DNA of 32,985 nucleotides from a bacterium (lineage in GTDB: Bacteria; Armatimonadota; JACIXR01): assembly GCA_014360465.1 (NCBI GenBank), contig JACIXQ010000023.1, positions 1-32,985 on the forward strand, in the 5' to 3' direction. Below are positions 16,862 to 25,077 of this stretch, piece after piece; within the stretch, counting starts at the first letter, position 1; the number at the start of each line of letters is the position of its first letter. The position numbers and the translations under genes are program-made. The notes under the pieces were generated by a model. That model ran no database searches and was not told where the DNA came from. It saw nothing but the letters and a program-made list of their open reading frames with translations.

Positions 16862-17141
16862 CTCCTTCGACCTTTGAACGCATAGACGATGGTTTGTCCC
16901 TTCTATCGTCTATCTTAAGGGTAGTGACGACCCTCTTACAACCCATCTTGAATGGTATCTCGTGGATACGGGCTACAGCTTCCCAGATTTCTTCAAGGCT
17001 ACCCTCAAAGACAGTGCCCATTGGCGTGAGCTGGTAATTCAAGCCCATTTCATCAAGGACCTTCACACAGTTGGCGACGAAGTCGCCGACGCTGGTTGAG
17101 CCAGTTCCTATAGGGTATATAGTGATTTCCGCTATAGGCAT
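16833..17141 (-). CDS. MTH1187/YkoF-like thiamine-binding protein
   Basis: A 102-residue protein of the UPF0045/MTH1187 (thiamine_BP) family, with the typical opening AEITIYPIGTGSTSVGDFV, then LTPMGTVFEGSLEEIWEA and the end KVEGVERRLGK. The family forms small ferredoxin-like oligomers that bind thiamine or related ligands in the cytoplasm. GAGGTG precedes the ATG at proper distance. It lies between the DUF6504-like gene and the SIS gene, whose TTG start may overlap its 3' end. Its link to a sugar-phosphate operon is unclear. Confidence 0.85.
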   Translation of the reverse strand: MPIAEITIYPIGTGSTSVGDFVANCVKVLDEMGLNYQLTPMGTVFEGSLEEIWEAVARIHEIPFKMGCKRVVTTLKIDDRRDKPSSMRSKVEGVERRLGKKL

Positions 17142-17156
17142 ATTAATTCACCTCGC

Positions 17157-17459
17157 TTAAATATAAGGGGCAATTATCTCTTCCGAAACTACCCTCAAAA
17201 TTTTAAAAAGGACCCAATATCTTCGTCTTGGTCCGCGATTGTAGTAAATCTGAAAGACATTGCCCTTGTCGTCCTCCACAATGTAATAGTCCTTGTGATG
17301 TCTCTGCCACCATCTTTTGCCAAAATCCAATTTTCTGCCCTGAAATTTGCATTTCACGATGTTGAAATGTCTTTTCCTCCAGATGAAAGAGGAAGGTGGA
17401 CCGGGTTTTTTCTCAAAGTTGACGGTTATCTCCTCAGAGACGAATATCTCCGTCCCCAT
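17157..17459 (-). CDS. DUF6504-like small protein
   Basis: A 100-residue soluble protein rich in Arg, Trp and Tyr: PPSSFIWRKRHFNIVKCKFQ, RWWQRHHKDYYIVEDDKGN and RRRYWVLFKIL. The F-x-W-[RK]-x-R-x-[FY] opening followed by W-W and a Tyr/Phe-rich beta hairpin fits DUF6504, a small beta-barrel-like domain of unknown function, known in other bacteria near translesion polymerase genes. That assignment is from memory of the pattern. The ATG directly follows the nitroreductase stop, with GGAAGGA just upstream. The next gene starts 15 bases after its stop. Confidence 0.55.
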   Translation of the reverse strand: MGTEIFVSEEITVNFEKKPGPPSSFIWRKRHFNIVKCKFQGRKLDFGKRWWQRHHKDYYIVEDDKGNVFQIYYNRGPRRRYWVLFKILRVVSEEIIAPYI

Positions 17460-17972
17460 CTATCCTTCCGATGGAAGGGAGAGCTTATTGCCGTAGCGGT
17501 TGAGATGGGTTATTTCCTCAAGTGGTCGCTTGGGAGCTTGTTCTCCCGATGTGAGGGGAATGCCGATGGGGATGAGGGCGAAGAGGCGTTTTTCCTTGGG
17601 GATATTAAGGAGTTCCTTAACCTCTTCCTCCCGGGGAATCAGGGTTCCCTCTATCCAGCAGGAACCATAACCTAACGCGGTAGCTGCGAGGAGGATGTTC
17701 TCAACAGCTGCAGATGCATCCTCAACAGCCCAGCGAGTCTGGTCAACTATCACACCGATAGCAGCGCCAGTATCGAAGACGGGTTGGACTTCATTGAGCC
17801 GAAATAAAGTTGCTCTATCCGTAATTATGATGAATTCCCTGCGCTGTAGGTTGGAGCCTGAAGGGGCAAGCCTTCCAGCGTCAACTATTTTGAGCAAATC
17901 CTCAAGGGGAACGGAAGTATTCTGGAAGAGACGAACGCTTCTCCTTTTTCTGATTGCTTCAAACACATCCAT
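17460..17972 (-). CDS. Nitroreductase-family FMN protein
   Basis: A 170-residue FMN-dependent nitroreductase-like protein. ATG 17972 is chosen rather than the track start 18083 because AAAGGAGA lies at correct distance and the family start MDVFEAIRKRRSVRLF follows directly. FMN-contact segments are RKRRSVR at the N-terminus, APSGSNLQRREFII (about 35-50) and GYGSCWIEGTLIP (about 108). Family members reduce nitro compounds, quinones or flavins with NAD(P)H; the real substrate cannot be told. It is the first gene of a five-gene minus-strand operon with a promoter just upstream and a short leader of about 25 bases. Confidence 0.85.
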   Translation of the reverse strand: MDVFEAIRKRRSVRLFQNTSVPLEDLLKIVDAGRLAPSGSNLQRREFIIITDRATLFRLNEVQPVFDTGAAIGVIVDQTRWAVEDASAAVENILLAATALGYGSCWIEGTLIPREEEVKELLNIPKEKRLFALIPIGIPLTSGEQAPKRPLEEITHLNRYGNKLSLPSEG

Positions 17973-18002
17973 TAGCTTATCTCTCCTTTTAGTAATTTCT
18001 CG

Positions 18003-18036
18003 ATTATAGTATAGTCTTACTAAAAAACTCAGACAA
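18003..18036 (-). promoter_or_regulatory. Promoter of the nitroreductase operon
   Basis: On the minus strand TTGTCT (18036-18031) is followed after exactly 17 bases by TATACT (18013-18008). A TATAAT overlaps at 18008-18003. The predicted start site is near 17998, about 26 bases before the ATG at 17972. Confidence 0.5.
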
Positions 18037-18083
18037 ACTAAATTATATAAACAAGGTTTAAAACGAGCGTAGCGGAAGTGCAA

Positions 18084-18553
18084 CTTTGAAAATCGCTTTT
18101 ATTCTTTTAGAGGTTTGGAGAAGGTGGAGAAAATTGTGGATAGCTTAGCGGTAAAGACAGATTCTTATGTTTGTGCTATATCTCTTCGGGTACTTTAATA
18201 TCTTAGCAAGGGGAACAAGCTGACATAATTATTGTTACATGAAAATTCCCCCTGGGAAAATAAAATCTGCTAACCGCGTCCATTGCAAAGATTATAAAGA
18301 ACACTATTGGATTAAATCACCGACAATTGTGAATACGGTGGGGTTTTTATGCCCCTTCCCCATTGAAGAAGTTTGGCTTCTTCAATGGCATCTGAAATAT
18401 GTTTAAGTGGGATAGGAAGGATTCCCTCCAGCATCATTAATTTTCTTTTTAAATAACACAGAGTGCGTGTAGACCCTATTATCTCATCAAATATTTCCCT
18501 AATATTCCTTATGACTCAAATTTGTATTACTGTCAAAAAACATTTTCGCTGTT
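18084..18553. other. Intergenic region with a small minus-strand open frame and hairpin
   Basis: No recognised gene. On the minus strand a frame stays open from 18515 to a TAA at 18314-18312. It contains ATG 18437 (41 codons to the stop) and protein-like peptides such as IREIFDEIIGSTRTL and KHISDAIEEAKLLQWG. It could be a fragment of a lost gene; I do not recognise it. Within it CCATTGAAGAAG (18360-18371) and CTTCTTCAATGG (18377-18388) form a perfect 12-bp hairpin with a TTTGG loop. No T-run follows on either strand, so it is not a typical terminator for the polysaccharide operon ending at 18554. Confidence 0.3.
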
Positions 18554-19756
18554 TTATCGTTTTTCTTTATTGGCCAAGCTTACAGCTGATAGGGTATTTT
18601 GGGTTGTAATTAAATATGTAAGTGCATAAAACATCCAACCCTCGCCCCATCTTATAAAGGGGATTTTTATTGTATAGGCTGGAAGCTTACGGTAATAGAA
18701 AAATCCTTTTTGGGGGTTGAACATATTTTCTATAGTCCATTCCGCTATTTTCTTTGCTCTTTCTATGTCTCCCATCAAGGTATGGGTGATTATGCCCTGA
18801 GCGCTACAGTGTATATCCATAGGAAATAATTTGTTATGGTAATATCGTGGCGCTCCGGAAGGGAGGAAAAAAGTCCTTTTATAATAATCATAACCTCTTC
18901 GCAAGTGGGATTCGTAAGGGGAACTTTCACCAGTGTAATTTATGAATTCTCTCAAGGCTACGATATTAAAGCCAGTATGATAGTTATCTATGTAGAGGAG
19001 ATTTTTGTTCCCTGTTCCGTAAAACCAAGAACCATCGGAATTTTGATAGGATAGGGTGAAATTAACAGCTTTTTTCGCTATTTCAAGTAGGAAATCTTCA
19101 CCTGTAAGTGACCAAACTCGTGAGAGAAAAGCAGCGATCCAAAGGTTGACATTATGGACCCAAACATTATCAAGCGGGGTATAACTAAAGCAAATACCTT
19201 TTTGTGTTTCTAGTTTATTTAAATCGTTCAGTAGGAAATCACAAATAGCTCTTGCAATGTTTGCAAATTCATTCTGCTTGGTGATTTCCCACAAATCCAA
19301 GAGAGCCTGTCCGGCGAAAGTAGTGCAAATAGCATTTGGTACCCCCTCTGGGGCAAAAAGAACTTTTGATTGCCAGGGGAAATTATAGCCCCACGAAGGA
19401 GCGGTGAAATCTTTAATTTGCTTACTTTGTAGAATTTTTGCTAGGAATCTTGCTTTTGAGAGATAAACAGGTTCTTTGAAGGTGGAGTAAAGGCGGCTAT
19501 AAGAGGATATGAAGAGGGCAAGGGCTTTAGGGTTATAGCCTTTGCTTATCAGTAAGAAAGGGCGAGCATTAAAGGGGAGGTTTCTGACAAGGAAACTCCA
19601 AGCAAGACGAAAAGCTGGTTTTTTATAAAAAGGGGTAATTTTAAAAAGCAAAGAATTCAATCCGTCATATGGGTCATATCCTTTCCATAGAACCTTCTCA
19701 CAATAGCGCTCAAGCGAAAACAAGGCTTGAATCAAAGTGCGGTTAAAGGTGTCCAT
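18554..19756 (-). CDS. Alpha/alpha-toroid protein of polysaccharide loci
   Basis: A 400-residue protein without signal peptide. It has alternating helices and repeated Gly/Trp-containing turns typical of (alpha/alpha)6 barrels: FTAPSWGYNFPWQS (about 118), NVWVHNVNLWIAAFL (about 200), SYQNSDGSWFYGTGN (about 240), LYIDNYHTGFNIVALREF (about 260) and IRWGEGWMFYALTYL near the end. Similar proteins in exopolysaccharide clusters are often mis-annotated; the fold suggests lyase, epimerase or glycosidase-type activity or carbohydrate binding. Its ATG is two bases after the stop of the fused oxidoreductase, so they are coupled. It is the last gene of the operon. The precise activity is unknown. Confidence 0.6.
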   Translation of the reverse strand: MDTFNRTLIQALFSLERYCEKVLWKGYDPYDGLNSLLFKITPFYKKPAFRLAWSFLVRNLPFNARPFLLISKGYNPKALALFISSYSRLYSTFKEPVYLSKARFLAKILQSKQIKDFTAPSWGYNFPWQSKVLFAPEGVPNAICTTFAGQALLDLWEITKQNEFANIARAICDFLLNDLNKLETQKGICFSYTPLDNVWVHNVNLWIAAFLSRVWSLTGEDFLLEIAKKAVNFTLSYQNSDGSWFYGTGNKNLLYIDNYHTGFNIVALREFINYTGESSPYESHLRRGYDYYKRTFFLPSGAPRYYHNKLFPMDIHCSAQGIITHTLMGDIERAKKIAEWTIENMFNPQKGFFYYRKLPAYTIKIPFIRWGEGWMFYALTYLITTQNTLSAVSLANKEKR

Positions 19757-19758
19757 TT

Positions 19759-21921
19759 CTATAGTTTTATTTCCAATGGTTTTTTAGATAATATAGATTC
19801 TTCTATTTTCAATGTTGTAAGTGTAGTGGCTACGATTTCGTCAAATGGTATAGGCATTTCAGTGCCTTTTTTAACTGCTTCTATGAACCTCCTTACTTCC
19901 TCTCTATGTCCTTTATCTTGGAAGAGGCGCTTCATTCTGTGTTTCTTGCCATGCTTAACAATTATCAGCTCCCTGAAATCATCCACGACATAAACAGCCT
20001 CTCTACCAAAAACTTCTATTCGTTCCTTGGGGAAAGAAGTATCACCTAAGCCGCTATAAACGATTGATGCTACTGATTCGTTCTGAAATTTTATGTTGGC
20101 AGTGAGGTTATCATTAGGAGGTATGCCATTACCCCGAGCGGCGAAAGCGAAGACCTCTATGGGTTTACAACGAGCGATGAACATCACTGTGTCCACAAAG
20201 TGGCAGACCTCTGCTTGGATTCTACCTCCTCCTTGTTCTTTGTCCAACACCCAGTGGTCGGGTGGTAAAGGACCAGCATTAACTCTGTATAGGAACACAA
20301 GAGGATAATCACCATCGGTTATTTGGCGATAAATTTCTTCTATATAAGGTGAGAAACGCCTGTTAAAACCGACCATAATTCTCCCATTGTTTTCCTCAAC
20401 TGCTTTTATTACCTCCTCAAGTTCATCATATGTTAAGGCTAATGGTTTCTCAACAAAAACAGCCTTGCCTGCTTTAACAGCGTCAACGGTCGCCCTGGCG
20501 TGAAGATTATTACGGGCTGCAATAAAAATGCAATCTATCTCAGGGTCATTGATGAGCTCCTGATAATCGGTGGTGCAGTATTCAAAGCCAAAGCGTTCAC
20601 CTACCCTCTGGGCGTTAGCACTTGTGCCTGTTGCAATACCTCTCAACACAATTCCTTCCATCTTCTTTACATTCGGTAGAAGGAGAGCTTGAGCGAAGCT
20701 ACCAGCTCCTATAAAGCCCACACGCAAAACATCTTTTGTTGCTTTACGAGTTGCTTTTTGGGGAAGTATAATTTTCCTCTCAGGTTTAATTGGTTCGGTG
20801 GGGTATTCTAACACCACCCCCACACTGAATTCCTGAGTTTTGCCAAGCACAACATCATATGCTTCCTTAGCTTTTTCAAGAGGGAATTTATGTGTGATAA
20901 TAGGCTCCAAGTTCAGCTTTCCGATACTCATCTGTCTTACAACTTCTTCCATATTGCGTCGTTCAGTCCAGGGGACATATCCAATTGGATAATCTATCCC
21001 TTTCTCTTCATATAAGGGGTCATATCTTCCGGGACCATATGAGCGCGACATCCTGATTTCGAGCTCTTTATTTGAATATGCCATATAAGGAAAAGTAGTT
21101 CCAACTCTCCCTACCAGAACCACCCTTCCTCTATCTCTTATCACTTGAGGGACGATCTGCATTGGTGCATTCGATCTTGTAGAGGCTGTAATTATAACTG
21201 CATCAAATCCTTTACCGTTAGTGAACTCGTTTGCCAATTTCTCTATTTCTTTCTCCGCCCAAACGATTCCTTTATCCATTCCACAAGATAAAGCTAGCTC
21301 AACGGCTTCTTTTCGCAGGTCCACGCCGAAGACCCTGCATCCTCCACTTTTAAGCAGTTGAACGAGCAATTGCCCAATTAGTCCGAGCCCTATAACCAAA
21401 ACATTGTCCCCTATGCCAACCTCAGCCTGGTGCATTCCCTGGAGTGCAATAGCACCAAGGGTTGTGAAAGCAGCATGTGAAAGAGGTACATTATCTGGAA
21501 CCTTTACACAGAGGTTCCGTGGAACGAATATAATTTCTGCATGCATAGCATAGCCCCCACCTCCACAGGCCACTCTATCACCTACCTGAAATTCTTCCAC
21601 ATCGGATCCGACAGCGATAACTGTTCCTGCTGAGGAATAACCCATAGGTCTGTAAGCTTCCAATTGGGCTCTTATTCGAGATAGTGTTGTGCCAAGTCCT
21701 TCCTTGGCCAGCGTATCCAGAACCTTCTTAACCATCTCGGGACGTTCCTTTGCCTTACCAAGTAGGCTTTTTTGCCCCAAACTGACGCTTGCTCTTTCCG
21801 TGCCAGCACTTATAACAGAAAAAGCATTTTGGACTAATATCCCACCTTTTTTCAAAAGGGGTGCGGGAACATCCACGATCCTGATTTCACCTGTTTTTAT
21901 ATCCTGTAATACCTGTCTCAT
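19759..21921 (-). CDS. Bi-domain oxidoreductase: Zn-ADH-like fused to Gfo/Idh/MocA
   Basis: A 720-residue fusion. Residues 1-390 form a medium-chain dehydrogenase: RPMGYSSAGTVIAVG, DRVACGGGGYAMHAEI and the Rossmann VLVIGLGLIGQLLVQLL. Residues about 398-720 are a Gfo/Idh/MocA dehydrogenase: VGFIGAGSFAQALLLPN, DCIFIAARNNLHA and an intact AVFVEKPLALT. Such fusions occur in O-antigen and exopolysaccharide clusters of many phyla, often beside heparinase-like proteins, and are presumed to modify a nucleotide sugar or polymer unit. GGAGGAGG precedes the ATG. The start overlaps the stop of the O-antigen ligase gene by ATGA. Unlike the plus-strand paralogue at 9920, the EKP lysine is present. Confidence 0.85.
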   Translation of the reverse strand: MRQVLQDIKTGEIRIVDVPAPLLKKGGILVQNAFSVISAGTERASVSLGQKSLLGKAKERPEMVKKVLDTLAKEGLGTTLSRIRAQLEAYRPMGYSSAGTVIAVGSDVEEFQVGDRVACGGGGYAMHAEIIFVPRNLCVKVPDNVPLSHAAFTTLGAIALQGMHQAEVGIGDNVLVIGLGLIGQLLVQLLKSGGCRVFGVDLRKEAVELALSCGMDKGIVWAEKEIEKLANEFTNGKGFDAVIITASTRSNAPMQIVPQVIRDRGRVVLVGRVGTTFPYMAYSNKELEIRMSRSYGPGRYDPLYEEKGIDYPIGYVPWTERRNMEEVVRQMSIGKLNLEPIITHKFPLEKAKEAYDVVLGKTQEFSVGVVLEYPTEPIKPERKIILPQKATRKATKDVLRVGFIGAGSFAQALLLPNVKKMEGIVLRGIATGTSANAQRVGERFGFEYCTTDYQELINDPEIDCIFIAARNNLHARATVDAVKAGKAVFVEKPLALTYDELEEVIKAVEENNGRIMVGFNRRFSPYIEEIYRQITDGDYPLVFLYRVNAGPLPPDHWVLDKEQGGGRIQAEVCHFVDTVMFIARCKPIEVFAFAARGNGIPPNDNLTANIKFQNESVASIVYSGLGDTSFPKERIEVFGREAVYVVDDFRELIIVKHGKKHRMKRLFQDKGHREEVRRFIEAVKKGTEMPIPFDEIVATTLTTLKIEESILSKKPLEIKL

Positions 21922-23396
21922 TCTTTTCCTCCTCCTTTTCCGTTGAAGTTTAGATGCAATTTGTTTGAGCTATAAAATATAGGGGTCAAGGCGACTACAG
22001 CTGCCATAAGGGTTACCATAAGGGAGGGATGATGAAAAAGGTTATTAGTAAGGCTATGCACAAGCTCTCCAATCCAAGCGCTCATCAGGGCATTGGATAA
22101 TGCTATCTCCTCAGGTCGTCTGCTTAGAGCTCGTGTCTTTATTAAAAATCTTGTAATGGCTATTACTGCCCACAAAAGTATAAAGCTCGCTGGTAGACCG
22201 AGTTCTGCTCCAATAAAAATGAATGAATTGTGAGGTCTTACCGTAGTTTCTCCGAATGGAGTTAATGAATATTTTCTCTCGGATTCCATCATTGGGATTG
22301 CATTATCAACGCCTACACCCCAAATGGGGTAGTCTAATATCATCTGGATACCTGCATAAGCTGGGGCAAGCCTTGCTTCTGGTCTTGCCTTAAGAAAGCG
22401 AGCTGAGAGAATTTCTACCATTTCAGGCAGTAGATAATAAAGGAGTGCTAAAGCGAATGAAATAGCAAATAATACTTGTATAACAGCTTTCATTCTACCT
22501 TTTCTCATATATAGGAAGGCGAAAACTAATAGAGTAAATATACCAGCTACAATAGAAGTGCGGGTAAAAGTTAAAATCATAGCGATAAATTGTAAGATGG
22601 CGGAAAGAAAGAAGAAATATTTTTGCCGTGTTCTTGTAGCTGTGAGGAAAAATGCTAATGTTAACGGAATAGTAACGACAAAATAAGCCCCTGTAAGGTT
22701 CCCTGTGCTGAAGGTCCCTTGTAACCTGCGACTAATTGGTACTTCAGGAGCGATTAAATAAGGCAGGTTTTGAACGCCAAGGTGTAAACCACCCGCAATT
22801 ATTTCTATGTTAAAAATCATTGCCAAAATGCCTATAATAGCCTCTACTGTAGCGGAGATAACTATAAATTTCAGCAAGATATTGGACTGTTGAAAATCTT
22901 TAATGACTGTTGCTGTGAAGAGCGCGGTTAACAAAATTACCAGGGGGCGTCCACTTCCCTTTGCCAAGGAAACGAGGATTTCTGAGAAGCTTGTCTGAGT
23001 AGCGAATGTTCCCAATGCTGCCCAGAGCGCAAGACAAAGATAGGGAATCGCGAGGGGAAGTACAAGTTTAATTTTATTCTTCTTCAAAGGGGTAAAAAGT
23101 AGAAGTATAAATAAACCTGTAATGTAAAAAATATCTTGAAGAGCTGCCCCCTTAAGGAAAGATATTGGATAGTAAGGAATTAGTGGCTGAAGAGCTATTA
23201 GCGAAACCAGTAGAGCGAAACTACTTCGCAAACCAATTATAAAAAGGGTGAGCACATAGATTATATAGAAAATTATAGGCCATGTAGTTTCGCTCCATGC
23301 TACCAGGGGCGCAGCAATAATAATCACTAATGCTATTAAAATCCACAAATTTATTTTTGCTAGTAAAGTAGATTTGGACAGTGGTCTTATGTTCAT
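21918..23396 (-). CDS. O-antigen ligase/polymerase (Wzy/WaaL family)
   Basis: A 492-residue inner-membrane protein with about a dozen hydrophobic segments and a large periplasmic loop at about residues 330-400, carrying the Wzy_C/O-antigen ligase hallmark RPHNSFIFIGAELGLPAS. Another conserved spot is YPIWGVGVDNAIPMM. It would polymerise undecaprenyl-linked repeat units in the periplasm or ligate them to an acceptor. With a MurJ-type flippase and a phosphoglycosyl transferase in the same operon, polymerase is the better reading. AAGGAACA precedes the ATG. It lies 37 bases downstream of the flippase gene. Confidence 0.85.
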   Translation of the reverse strand: MNIRPLSKSTLLAKINLWILIALVIIIAAPLVAWSETTWPIIFYIIYVLTLFIIGLRSSFALLVSLIALQPLIPYYPISFLKGAALQDIFYITGLFILLLFTPLKKNKIKLVLPLAIPYLCLALWAALGTFATQTSFSEILVSLAKGSGRPLVILLTALFTATVIKDFQQSNILLKFIVISATVEAIIGILAMIFNIEIIAGGLHLGVQNLPYLIAPEVPISRRLQGTFSTGNLTGAYFVVTIPLTLAFFLTATRTRQKYFFFLSAILQFIAMILTFTRTSIVAGIFTLLVFAFLYMRKGRMKAVIQVLFAISFALALLYYLLPEMVEILSARFLKARPEARLAPAYAGIQMILDYPIWGVGVDNAIPMMESERKYSLTPFGETTVRPHNSFIFIGAELGLPASFILLWAVIAITRFLIKTRALSRRPEEIALSNALMSAWIGELVHSLTNNLFHHPSLMVTLMAAVVALTPIFYSSNKLHLNFNGKGGGKE

Positions 23397-23433
23397 TGTT
23401 CCTTCATATATTCTACAAACCCGTGACCATTAG

Positions 23434-25038
23434 TCAAGATATCCTCTTTAGCATACGAATAAACACATTAATAAATTTTCTCTTTATTGAATCTATCTCT
23501 GGATAAGCTATCAAATAACCAACTGTTAAATAAAAAAGAAAACTAATTCCTCCTAATTCGCATAAGGACAGAAGGTTGCCCAGGAATTTAGCACTCGAAT
23601 TAAACGGGAAAAAATTCTTCAAAAAATAAATTGTACACCCTTGCACCGCACACATAACCGTTATCTTGGCAAATGATAATGGGAGGGTTTCTTTCTTAAG
23701 ATCGGGTATCCTCTTGCAAAGAACATACCATAGAATTAGGAAACCTATACTTATTGAAAAAGAAGTTGCTAATGGAAGACCCCTATAGCCCATAAACCTG
23801 GGGAGTATCAAGAGGAGCGAGATATCTATGGCGATTTGTATTATCCCTATTTTTAAAGGTGTAATTGTGTCACCTAAAGAGTAGAATGCTCGGGAAGCGA
23901 TTGCCCATGCGGTCATAGCCGGTATGCCAGGAGCAAAAAAGGCAAGGATGTCTGCCGTTACCTTTGTGTTCTCGGCTGTAAAGGCACCTCTCTCGAACAT
24001 AACTCTTATTAGAGGTTGAGGAAGAGCAATAAAAATAACGGCAACTGGAAGCGAAATAAGCCAAGTCGCTCGTAAAGTTCTGATTGTTTCCTTGGCAAGC
24101 GCTTTTATATCCAGGCTAACAGCTTCAGAAGACATAAAGGGAAATACTGCTACTCCAATGGAACCTGCTATCAAACTAAGTGGAATGCCCATAAGGCGAT
24201 AGGCATAATTTAGCGAAGATATAACTCCTTCCCCAAAACCTGAAGCAACGGCTCTTGCGATTAACATATCAATATAGCTGAGGCTGCTTCCAATAGCAAC
24301 AGGCAGGACAAGGATAAAGAACTTTTTAACTAAGGGGGAAAAGAAATTGAAAGAGAGGAGAGGGTTGAATTTGAAACAAAATGCCGCAGGTAGCAATACT
24401 ATACAATAGACAAAAAAACCAAGATTAAAGCCCAGAACAAGGCTATAAACAGGATGCTTGTGCGATAGATATGCAATAACCAGAACCATAGGAAGATTGA
24501 GGAGAGCAGCACCTATAGCTGGGAAAAGGAAATGTTTTTGTGCTTGCAGATAAGAGGCAAAGAAACCCATAAGTCCTTGAAAGACAAGGCTAGGAAGAAG
24601 AAAAATCAAAAATTTACGTGTAAGTAGAAGTTGTTCCCCACTGAATCCGGGAGCGATTATTCTTGCCAGAGGATAAGAGAAAGTTATTATAACGAGTGAG
24701 ATAATGCTAAGGTAAAAGACAACTCCCCAGAAAATAGCGCTTGCGAGCTTTTGAGCCGATTCCTCATCTTTTTGCTTAGCAGTTAGATAAAAGGGAATAA
24801 AAGCAAGGGGGAACGCATTAGTTATGATTCCCGCGCCCAAAACGGGTATAACCTGGGCGAGGAAAAATGCATCGGTAAGCTGTGTTGCGCCGAGATACTT
24901 GGCTATTACAACCTCTCGTAAATAACCAAGTATCTTGCCCAAAAAACTGCAGAAAATAACAAGGGCAGAAGCTTGAAGAAGGGATTGTCTTGATAGTAAA
25001 AATTTCAGAGAAAATACCGATTTCCTTTTATTTTCCAT
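23434..25038 (-). CDS. murJ: MurJ/MviN-family lipid-linked oligosaccharide flippase
   Basis: A 534-residue polytopic MOP-superfamily exporter with about 14 membrane segments. It has the MurJ-type beginning ASALVIFCSFLGKILGYLRE followed by VIAKYLGATQLTDAFFLA, the conserved Arg-rich loop YAYRLMGIPLSLIAG-SIGVAVFPF (about 285) and FERGAFTAENTKVTADILAF (about 350). MurJ flips lipid II, but homologues in exopolysaccharide operons export undecaprenyl-linked repeat units. Given its neighbours, that function is at least as likely as a cell-wall role, so the symbol gives the family. GAAG just upstream of the ATG is a weak ribosome binding site; it lies 39 bases after the epimerase gene. Confidence 0.8.
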   Translation of the reverse strand: MENKRKSVFSLKFLLSRQSLLQASALVIFCSFLGKILGYLREVVIAKYLGATQLTDAFFLAQVIPVLGAGIITNAFPLAFIPFYLTAKQKDEESAQKLASAIFWGVVFYLSIISLVIITFSYPLARIIAPGFSGEQLLLTRKFLIFLLPSLVFQGLMGFFASYLQAQKHFLFPAIGAALLNLPMVLVIAYLSHKHPVYSLVLGFNLGFFVYCIVLLPAAFCFKFNPLLSFNFFSPLVKKFFILVLPVAIGSSLSYIDMLIARAVASGFGEGVISSLNYAYRLMGIPLSLIAGSIGVAVFPFMSSEAVSLDIKALAKETIRTLRATWLISLPVAVIFIALPQPLIRVMFERGAFTAENTKVTADILAFFAPGIPAMTAWAIASRAFYSLGDTITPLKIGIIQIAIDISLLLILPRFMGYRGLPLATSFSISIGFLILWYVLCKRIPDLKKETLPLSFAKITVMCAVQGCTIYFLKNFFPFNSSAKFLGNLLSLCELGGISFLFYLTVGYLIAYPEIDSIKRKFINVFIRMLKRIS

Positions 25039-25077
25039 CTTCGAGGCTATTTCTCATTTTACCATATTGGTTCTAAC

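Noticed and set aside
17295-17675. 126-codon plus-strand ORF opposite the nitroreductase and DUF6504-like genes
   Set aside because: Antisense to two tightly packed genes with recognised motifs.
18360-18388. Perfect hairpin as the terminator of the polysaccharide operon
   Set aside because: No T-run follows on either strand and it lies about 165 bases past the last gene inside an open frame.
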